A DNA stretch of 64,000 nt from Rhipidocladum racemiflorum (Eukaryota; Streptophyta; Magnoliopsida; Poales; Poaceae), in assembly GCA_036346355.1 (NCBI GenBank), contig CM070580.1:23675374-23739373 (forward strand), read 5' to 3'. Shown one piece after another: positions 54,976 to 64,000 of the stretch (the stretch's first letter is position 1; each line of letters begins with the position of its first letter). The position numbers and the translations under genes were made by a program. A model generated the notes under the pieces. The model had not been told where the DNA came from. It saw only the letters and a program-made list of their open reading frames with translations, and did not search any database.

Positions 54976-54979
54976 CTCG

Positions 54980-56990
54980 CCTTCACCGACATCCTCATCT
55001 CCTGGTTCCCATTCTTCCTCCCTAATGGCTTCCTCCCACTACGCCGCGATGTCGAGGGGTCGGATCCGCCGGCCATTATCGATTTCATCGGCTACTGGGG
55101 AGCTTGTCTCGTTCGCCGCCGCCCCGACCGGACGCTCCGCTGAAGCTCGATGCGATTGGCCGACGCCTCAACGCGAACTCGCCGAGGCCCTCACAAGAAG
55201 CCGCTGGCAAGCCTGCCGCTCGCCGGTATTGCTCCCGGCGACACCGCCACGCGATCAGGCGCAGCGGCGAATCCAATTCTCCACGAAAGCTCACAACTCG
55301 CGGGCCATGGCGTTACGCCACGGCTTCCACGACTGGCCGGGCGGATTCTCCACCCACGCTCTAGCTCCGACAAGGAGTGTGCCCTCGAAGGGCCTACACC
55401 GCGAAAGTGCAATATGACGGGTGCGGCGGAGCTATCCTCCACTCCCTCGCTACTATCGGGACCTCCGCTACGACACTGCGCGGGAGGAATCCCACGGCTG
55501 AAGACGACGCGACAAGACTCCATAACGCCGCCGACTTCCAAATGATACGAGGAGTTAGAAGCCCGAAGGTTCGAAGCTCGAGCAAGCTCCAGGCCGAACT
55601 GAGCGCACACTTAGCTCACCACTAGCCTTCCGCCAGCGCTCACAAGGCCAGGTGCATCAAAGAATTGGTCGAGGAAGCGAACGGCCTTCCGCTCTTCCTC
55701 ACGCCAACCGTAACATTGCCGCGTACAAGCCGCCCCGAAAGGGCTCTCGAGCCAACGGAGCCTGGCTGCGCCACCTACCGTAACCTCCGGACTCGTGGAG
55801 CGTAGTTGCCGTTTCAAGACGCCTGTCTTCAGTTTCCGCTAATCCGGGCGCCACCTCGCCGCTTCAACTACCCTCACAGGGGGGCGAGCTCACCAAGACG
55901 GCCCCGCCCCACTAACTCCCCCAGGCATCGTGACACCCCGCGCCATCGCCTGGGACAAGTACGACCGCACCACCTCGAGGCGCTGAAGAAGAGCTACCGA
56001 CGCTGAAAGACTCCGCAAGTCGCCGATAGCGGGCGACGAAGCATCCCGACTCAGGATTCGACGGGGTCCCGGCTGCTCACCGCCACAGATCCGCAACGCC
56101 GACTTCCCTGGCCGATTCGGTTCGACCAACATAGCCAAGTACACGGGGCTACCAACCCCAAGAACCGGTTAGAAGACTACCGCCAGCGTCGAAGCCGGGG
56201 AGCGACGCGACTCTTCGTCATCCAAGACTTCCCCATCTATCTTGCGACTCAAATGAGCATGGCTCGAGTACCGCTGCAGATACCATCGGCAATGGGCCGA
56301 CTGACGAACCTTTTCGGAAATTTCCAGTGGCACGCATAAACGCCCCGGGCAACTCCCGGGACTAAAAGTCGCAGCGAATGGAGACTCCTCCGACTACATC
56401 CGCTTTCCCAAAGAAGGTAACGAAGCTCCGACATTCGCTGACGACGCCGTTTGGCGTCATCTACGGTACCACGCGGCGAGGCTCGTCCACAAGTTGTCAG
56501 GCGGCTTCCCGACCACCAAGGAGCTCCTTTGACATCGCCATTCAATCACGCCCTCCGCGAGAGGCCGTGGGGGCTATCTTTCGAAGGAAGACGCCCACAA
56601 GTCGCCACGGGTCGGCCACTTCTCCGACCGCCTCGGACAAAGAAAGCGAAGGGGAAGCAGGTCACGAAGCCGAATGGTCGCCGCCGCCGACCGACCGCTG
56701 CAACAGCAGTTCCAGACACCCGACCGATTCGGAGAGGTTGATGGATAGTCCGTTCGAACTACTACTATCCCGCCAAGCACAAGTATCGGATCGCTAAGTC
56801 TCCTAAACGGTTTCTTCCGAAACCCCACGACGCCGCTGGTGTGAAGAGCGCTGACTTCGGCTACCGACGCCGGGATTAGTAGCGATGAGCCACCGACGAA
56901 GTTCCCACAACTCGACTACTGCCTCATGATCTTCTGAGGGGCGGAGTGCCACGCCGGCTGACTACCGGCTCGCTTCACCGAGAGGTCCAC
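54980..56990 (+). pseudogene. gag region remnant of the gypsy element
   Basis: Position between PBS and protease and short overlapping frames suggest a gag gene shattered by indels. No zinc knuckle could be identified with certainty, and no frame exceeds about 160 codons. Confidence 0.4.
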
Positions 56991-57034
56991 ACGGCTACCC
57001 CCGCTGCCCACTTACTTGAGGTGGTGGCCTGAAA

Positions 57035-60000
57035 GTGCCCGACGCTTTCGACCGGACCGACCACCTCGACTATCTGCACCTGGACGCTTATCTCGCCGGT
57101 CGTCTATCATCGTGGGGACGGTTACCAACTAAGGTGCTCATGGATCGGCGGGCAAAGAGCCTCAACATCATGTATGTTGAGACTCGGACGCCTGGGGTCC
57201 TCGCCCGCCTCCGGCCGAGCAAGGCGCCTTCCATGGCGCCGCACTGTGCCAACAGCCCACCCTGCAGTGGCCCTACCGCCTGGCCACCTTTGGGAGCCCT
57301 GACAACTTCCGGCACCGGAGCCTCACTTTCGAGGTTGTGGACTTCCTGGCTTCCTACCACGCCATTTTGGGACTACCATGCTACGCTAAGTTCATGGCGG
57401 TCCCCAATTACACCTACCTCAAGTCAAGATGCCAGGGGCCGCAAGGAGTCATCACCGTGGCCACATCTTTCCAGCCGCCACAATCAAGGAAGCTGGCAAA
57501 TGAAGTTAGCTCACTGCCCTCGCTTCGCGAGCCGCCAGCTCACTCCAGGAGAAGGCCCTCGATCCGCTTCACTCCAGCCAGGTTTCCGGGACTAGCTCTT
57601 TCAAGTCCGCGGAGGACACGGCGCGAGGTCGCCGTTGATCCCGAGGATCCCACCAAGATCGCGGCGGATCGGGCCGCCACCACCAAATAGGAAGGCGCTG
57701 GCCGACTTCCTCCAAGCAAACCGAGGCGCTTCGCTTGGAGACCCTGACATGCCAGAGTCCCGAAGCGAGGTCGCCGAGCACTCCTCGAACATTCGACCGG
57801 ATCCGCATCGATCGCTTCAGGGCCCGCTGCTTCGACGAAGAGAAGCGACGGGGCCATTGGGAAGAGATCGCCAAACTTTTGGCCGGCTTTTGTAAGGCGC
57901 AGGTGCGTCACCTCAGTGGCTCGCCAATCCCGCCCTTGTAAAGAAAAGTCCGGCAATGGAGAATGTGCTGACTACACGAGCCTCAACAAGGCCTGTCCCA
58001 AAGATCCGCTCCCATTGCCTCAAGATCGACCAGGTCGTGACTCCACCGCCGTGTGAGTCCTTCTTTTGGATGCCTACTTCTGCTATCACTGTGATTGGCG
58101 ATGAAGGAGTCCGATCAGCTCGCGACCTCCTTCATCACCCCGTATGGCTCGCATCGTTACGCCACGATGCCTTTTGTCTCAAACGCAGCGCCACATACCG
58201 ATGTATGCAAAGCGTGTTTTTCGTGACCAAATTGGTCGTAACATCGAAGCCTACGCCGACTACATCGCTGTCGTGTCAAACCGTAGCGCTCTGACCTCAT
58301 CACCGACCGAGGAGACTTTTTATGCGAACCTCCGACGGTTTCAAGATAAGGCTCAACCCCGAAGTGCCTTCGTCCCTAAGGGCAAGTTGTTGGGATTCAT
58401 CGCTCCGAGCGCCAAGATCGGCCAACCGAGATAAGATCTCCGCTTATCGCAAGGATGGGGCCAATCAACGATCTGGCGGAGTTCAAAGGTCGATGGATGC
58501 CTCGCGCACTAAGTCGCCAGATCTCACGCCGCGAACGAGGGATGCCACTCTACAAGCCGATGAAGAAGTCCGACCATTTTTCCTCGACCAACGAAGCTCG
58601 TGAAGCCTTTAGCCGAATTAAAGGTCTTTTCGACTCACCTCCGGTCCTGGTCGCCTGAGTCGTTAGGAGCTCTTTGTTCTTCTACATCGCCGCCACGACT
58701 CAGGTCGCCGCACTTGTTGTGGAGCGAGCGCAGGAAGGCCGCTGCTCAAGGTGCAGAGGCCGGTCTACTGTCTGGCCGAGGTGTTTCCAAACAAAGATCC
58801 GATATCCTCGATACGGTTATCAGATTTCGGTGCTCATCACCAAGAGGAAGCTTGCCCATTACTTCGACGACACCCCATCTCCGCCGTGAACCTCCCTCAC
58901 CGCCGAGAAGTCGCTCACAACCGCGACGCTACCTGGCGATCGCCAAGGGCTCTCGAGCTCAACGGCTCGACATATCAGACGCCCTCAGGACGGCGATCAA
59001 GTCTGTGTCTTGGCGGACTTTGTCGCCGAAAGTGGACCGAGGCGCAAGTCCCCGCGGCCGGGACCGGAGTACTCGGACGATGTAGTTCGATGGGTCTTAC
59101 ACCAAGAGCGGGCCGGCTACGGGTCGCCATCATCTCTCCCACTTCTAAGAACAAGCTCCCAGATGCCATACGACTACTTCTTCGACGCCACCAACAATAT
59201 CGCCGAGCACGGCCCTCGCCAATGGTTTTGATCGCCGCCGACCTGGGTGCTCGACGGCCAACGCTCACGGCGACTCCAGCCGGTCGTCGACCAGTGATGA
59301 AAGCCACCGAGCCTCCGCGACGCCTTGATGGCCGCCATCGCTCGAGGTCCGCAGCTTGAGGAGAAGTTCAAGGGTTTCGAGCTCCATCATAGCTACCGAC
59401 GCCATAACGGGTGAAGCCGACTCGCCAACTCGCTTCCGAAGGGACCTGCCTCCCCTGGAATCTTCGCTCGACCAACAAATTTCATCCATCCCGCTGGACC
59501 CGAGGCCGGAGGACGCCGCCGACTTCAAAAGCGCGGCCCCCGCCGATCTTCTGGCCGTAAGCTCCACCGCCTGGTCGGACTTGGGCGCCCCGAAAGATCG
59601 AATCGATCGAGGCGACCGCTTGTCGATCGATTGACAAACGGGCGTCGCTTCCTGCCGATACCACCGGAGGCTCGGCGCCGCACGGCTAAGTCTTTCGCCC
59701 CGATCGAAGGCGCCTACAAGAGGAGCCCGTCCTAATCCTTCGGCGCGTTCGACCGACCAAGGGAAGCACCTTCGCAGACATCCACGACGGCAGGCGGCAC
59801 CATGACGCGTCCCCTGGTAGGAAAGGCCTTCCGACAAGGTTTCATCGCCGACCACAGAAAGGTGATGCGACTCCGACATTGTCCGCAGACTCGCTAAGGA
59901 TGCCAATTTTCGCCAGGCAGACGCGATCTTCCTCACAAGAAGCCCTCAGACGATCCCCATCACATGGCCCTTCGCTTGGGGGCTCGACCGCCTGACCCTT

Positions 60001-60790
60001 CGTAGCAGTTGCGCCCGGGCTTCACTCACTTGCTTGTCACCGAGACAAGTTCACAAAGTGGATTGAAGCAAAGCCATCGCAAAGATCACATCGGCGCAGC
60101 GGCAAGTTTCTTCCGCGACATTGTCTACCGCTTGGAGTGCCCAACTCCATTATCATCGACAACGGACGCAGCTCACTGAAAGGAGTTCCTCGAGTTCTCG
60201 CGACAACTTCAACATCCGAAGTCGATCAAGCTGGCAGCGGCACACCCTCGAGCCAACGACAGCCGAGCGAGCCAACTGCATGATCCTCCAGTGACTAAGC
60301 CGCGAATCTTCACCGACCAAGAAATTACGGACGATGGGCCGAAGCTACCGCTCGTGCTTTGAGTCTCGCGAACCACACCGACCCGGCCGACCGTTCACTC
60401 CTTTTCTTGGTATTCGGGCGAGGCTGTCCTCCCGACCGACCTTGAGTACGGCCGCTAAGGGTGCGCAGAATCAACAAATACAGCAATCGAGGAACAAAGC
60501 AAGATGACCTCGACCGACTCGGACGGCTCGAGACGCCGCGTCTTACTTGGCCGGCAAAGTATCGCCAGCGCCGCTAAGGTCGCTACCACACCGACGGGTC
60601 CGCTGTCGCTGCTCAAGTCGGCACTTAGTGTCGCGCCAAGTCCAAATTACAAAGACAGCACAAGCTCTCCCCGCTTTGGGAGGGCCTCTTTCACCATCGC
60701 GAAGTCCTCCGACCGCACTTTCCGCCTCAAGGACACCGAAGGGAATCTCGTGACAAACGCTCGAACATAGAGAAGCCGAGAAGGTTCTAT
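57035..60790 (+). pseudogene. pol remnant: protease, RT, RNase H, integrase
   Basis: Protease area: VLMDRRAKSLNIMYVET (about 57130-57185, catalytic DGG-type motif changed) and a DFLASYHAILGLPCYAKFMA-like stretch (57337-57395). RT: MPKIR...KIDQVV and RCMQSVF, RDQIGRNIEAY fragments (57956-58270) and a KGKLLGFI motif. RNase H: FSRIKGLFDSPPVLVA and IAATTQVAALVVE-like pieces (58600-58740). Integrase: KWIEAKP-like and IIIDNG-like remnants near 60055-60165. C-terminal: NYKD and TFRLKDTEGNLVTNA (60640-60765). Frequent frame changes; no domain is intact. Confidence 0.75.
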
Positions 60791-63700
60791 CCATAGCCGC
60801 TTCTCCTCTTTGTACCATGCAAAAAAACACACTCGAAAGCAAAGAAAGCCGCAAAGAAGCTGGACGACCAAGTGGTTTTTCTCTCTCTCGAACCTCTTTC
60901 GCTTTGTCGTCATGAGCGCCGCGACTCCGCCCCGAAAGCAGAGGGTCCCGAGTCTGTCCTCCTTCGATCACGCAAGTAAAGAACGAGGGCTAGATCTCAA
61001 CACAAAAGAGAAGGAGCGAAAGGGACGAAAAGAGAAACCCAAACACTTTATTTATTTATGGAGGAACATCGCCTCAACCAAGAGCTAACCGCCCATTGCG
61101 ATCTTGGTGCGCGCCTACCAGCCACTAAATCACGCGGGCGCGCTTACCACCGCCGCAATATTGGCGCCCCGCTTCTCGGCCGAACGCCGATGACGAGGAC
61201 GCTAACTCGCCGCGACGCCCTTCACTTAACGGCCATGCGCTTTGATCTCGCCACCTCCCGCAACCAGCTCGATGGGCGCCACCTCGCTGGTGCCGAAGGC
61301 GGGTCCGCCTATGGCGCATGGAGCAATTGCTCGACCAGCCTTGGCAGCAACAGCGCTTTGGCGCCTTTATAATTCGCGCGCTAAGACGGCACCCTAAGTC
61401 GCCTAAGGAAGTACGAGGAGCGTAAGACGGCGCCTTGGGGTCACGCAATCTGCGCAGTAAGACGGCGCCTGGGCCGTCACTCCAAAATCAGCGTCCTCAA
61501 GGCGAAGTTAATCCACCCTTATCCCCAGCATAAAATTTTCTAAAAATCGCACACCCACCTACCTAACTCAAGCTGGCGCGTATACCGCATTCTCAATCCC
61601 CACGCACCACTCTGGGCCGATGACTCTGGGGTCGCGACTAAATCGATAACCGGTTACCACTCCGACCGAGCTCCTCCTAAAGTAACCTCCTCAAAACTAA
61701 AATGCTATCACGCCTACACTCCCGTTACTTGCCCAAGTAGCACTTTGTGCAAAAAGAAGGCTACCTGAAGCCAAGGGCCGAGCTGGCGCTTGATGGAGCT
61801 TTCGATATAGGTTGACGAATGCTACGACTTATACGCCTACCGCCCAACCCGACCATCATTTAAAAAACGCTGGTCGCTAACCTAAGCCGCACTCCGACCG
61901 ACCAGCTATCTACCTCGCCGTTATTTCTGGCCAGCTCAAAGTACGGCTTCACGCCCCGCTGCCACGCGCTGGTAGCACTCATGAGGGAAACAAGCCCTCC
62001 GAGCAAGAAACACTATGAGCGGTCGGAGCACCCCCACTTAGGTTAGATTTCAACTCGCCAAAGCCCAAGGAGGTGGTCCGACCTCAACACCTCCTTCACC
62101 AAGCAATCGCTGAGGCACTGTCTCCCTCAGAAATCTCTTCGCATGAATTGGTGCAACGCTTACGCCTCGTGGCACCCCCGTGGACCCTCGTGAAGCTACG
62201 GTTGAAAAATTGCCCAAATTCATAAAAGAAACACGGATAGACGGGCAGAGTAACTTAAAACACTCGGCCAACTCTCGACTAGGCGCTTTGTTCATTACAT
62301 ACATTGCCAAAAGCAAACTAAGGAAAACTAATCCTCCTCCCCTTCGACGGAGAATTACTACATGAGATTCTGCCGGCACTTACGCGACACTTCGACCCAC
62401 TGTGCCGTGAACGCCGTTTACCTCTTCATCGCTTCGGGCCAGCCGACGCCGCCTTCGACCGCTTTCAAGGTCGACGCTGCCGTAATAAGAGACGGGTTGA
62501 CCAGGCCGAAGAAGCGCTAAGCATCGCCGCTTCTCAAGACCGACGCCGACACGCCAGTGGATCCACCTAAGCATGGCGGGATGGCGCCTGGGTCTGAGTA
62601 AGCCCGAACAAATCTGGCCACAGACGGCCTGGTGTCGTGGTTTCCGGGCCGCGATCCGCTCGCCAAACCGCATTCAAAGGGCCGAAGTCGCTGCGGACTC
62701 GACCGCCGCCTCGCGTGTCACCGCCGCTCTTCGCGACCACAAGGCTTGCAGGTTTTTTCAGATTCGCAGGGGACGAAACAACGCTGTGACGCCACGCAGC
62801 GACTTGAAGACTAAACTACTCACCTACACGAAGCCTCCTTGGCGCCGGGTTCTCCTCTGCTTGGCACGCTTTCCCTGGTCGGCCAGAAGGGCCGGCAAGC
62901 TCCTTCATCGTCACGAAGCCTCCCCGAAGCGAGATCTCGCCTGGCGCCGGGTCGGCCTCCTCGCGGTCAACTCGCATTCCTTCCGATAGGACGGCCTCCG
63001 CCGGGCGGATGCCGCCAAGACTGACCGCGGAAGTTCTTGGCCGCCAAAGATCCGCCAGGGACGACTGCCCTCTCTCTGGTAAGGCCAACGACCAAGACGT
63101 CGCTGAAGCTTCCCCGCAAGGCTTCGGCCGACCTCCCCGCCGCCGACCCGAGGCAGCCCTTCCTTGCTCGCCACAGAGCGCCTCCGAAAGGCCGAAAGCA
63201 GCTTTCCCTATGGCACTCTGCCAGTAAGTGCCGAGGAACTTTGACTTGCCCACCGCCGGATGTCAAGCCGCAGGTGCCCGCCGCCTGGCCGGGCCTCCAT
63301 TTTGCTAAGAAGATGCACAAGAGAAATCCCCGCCAAACTTACCACCGCCGAGCGACTCTCGAGCAATGGACTTCTCGCCTTTGGACGCGGCCAACAACAA
63401 GGGTAAGGTCGGCGTGATCCTTCCATCTCATCCTCCGTGAAGCGCCCCTAATCCGCGACGTTTCAAGGCTGCCGCCCGTAATCGAACGCGACCCTGGCCG
63501 TCGTGGACCGGGTTCGGGCCATGGCGACGGCATCAGCTTCGAGACTTTGCTTCCTCGCCGACGGAACGCTGCGGCGTTTGGCTGCCAGGCGCTGCCGGGC
63601 GACACTCGGACCGGTGCCGGGCGCTGCCTCTGCCATGGGGTGGTGGATCTCGCCCGCCGGCTGCAACGCCGCTGAATCCCAAGAGCTTTCCCCGGCGACA

Positions 63701-64000
63701 GCTCGCTACCACTTCCACGGGCCGGCAAAGACGGAAGATAGGGTCGGGCAGAACTCACGCTTCACTGTCGACGGCGACGGGCGGCACGCCTCGACGGAGC
63801 TTCTCGTCCAAGGCCACATCCGGCAGCTGCCCTATGCAAGGCCTCTGCAGCGCCCTCGCGACGAGCTCCTACCGCTGGGAGCGATCCGAACGATCTCGCT
63901 CGACAACCACCGCACGCCGCGGCCAGATCGAGGGGTGCTCACCGCCGGCGAAGGCTCAACGCCTCCAAGCCGGTGAGGCCTCGCGCATACGTCGGTCAGT
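60791..64000. other. 3' noncoding region of the gypsy element
   Basis: No recognised domain. TAAGACGGCGCC-like motifs recur at about 61382, 61431 and 61460. Several 60-145-codon frames exist on both strands, as expected of GC-rich sequence. No 3' LTR before the window end. Confidence 0.45.

Larger units (their letters stand above)
54113..64000 (+). mobile_element. decayed Tat-type Ty3/gypsy retrotransposon (runs off window)
   Basis: 5' LTR 54113-54957, PBS at 54959, gag-like region, then recognisable but heavily frameshifted protease, RT, RNase H and integrase to about 60790. About 3.2 kb of noncoding sequence follows without reaching a 3' LTR. The block is much more GC-rich than the rest of the window. 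The tRNA PBS type (TGGCGCC) and pol sequence style suggest the Tat lineage (inference). Its LTR is related to the solo LTR at 43298-44165. Confidence 0.8.

Noticed and set aside
57540..59936. Large overlapping ORFs on both strands (up to 223 codons)
   Set aside because: GC-rich decayed gypsy pol yields long chance frames; only fragments on the plus strand match retroelement motifs.

Overview
This window is nuclear DNA from a grass (Poaceae). Spliced genes with GT-AG introns, Tourist and Stowaway MITEs, PIF/Harbinger and hAT elements, Ty1/copia and Ty3/gypsy LTR elements, a LINE tail and plant-type histone and chloroplast-targeted ATP synthase genes all point that way. No tRNA, rRNA, CRISPR or bacterial-style operon was seen. 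The species cannot be named from the sequence alone.

Layout, left half. 0-3.9 kb: AT-rich repeats. These include a hAT element with an 8-bp target duplication, an ~87-bp tandem repeat and a PIF/Harbinger deletion derivative. 4.17-25.16 kb (+): one large gene for an IDM1/ROS4-like nuclear protein (two TDBD-type modules, a PHD-type zinc finger, a GNAT acetyltransferase domain). My 19-exon model is phase-consistent and gives 760 codons plus stop. Its 10th intron is about 14.8 kb and holds a broken antisense copia element, a large LTR fragment and a young, nearly intact chromovirus-like gypsy element. 25.5-29.7 kb: a second hAT element with an internally deleted transposase gene and a nested Tourist MITE. 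30.56-31.73 kb (-): a 3-exon organelle RRM protein gene. 33.25-33.88 kb (-): nuclear gene for chloroplast ATP synthase subunit b'.

Layout, right half. 36.09-36.54 kb (+): histone H2B. 37.2-37.9 kb: 5'-truncated LINE. 38.07-38.41 kb: RRM gene fragment. 39.2-39.8 and 46.5-47.0 kb (-): two duplicated H2A.W-type histone genes. They sit in a segmental duplication whose second copy was split by a 4.06-kb PIF/Harbinger element with a clean TTA target duplication. 40.8-44.7 kb: LTR-derived sequence with a nested solo LTR. 54.1-64.0 kb: 5' part of a heavily decayed gypsy element (LTR, PBS, gag/pol remnants) that runs off the window.

The genes form no pathway, but a chromatin theme is evident: H2B, two H2A.W genes with histone octamer and E2F-like promoter motifs, and a putative histone acetyltransferase. 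The most unusual observation is that H2A.W copy 1 has an intact reading frame but carries Lys-Lys-Thr where copy 2 has the conserved Glu-Glu-Leu of the nucleosome acidic patch. That change lies in a short divergent tract of exon 2, while exon 1 and the intron are almost identical between the copies.
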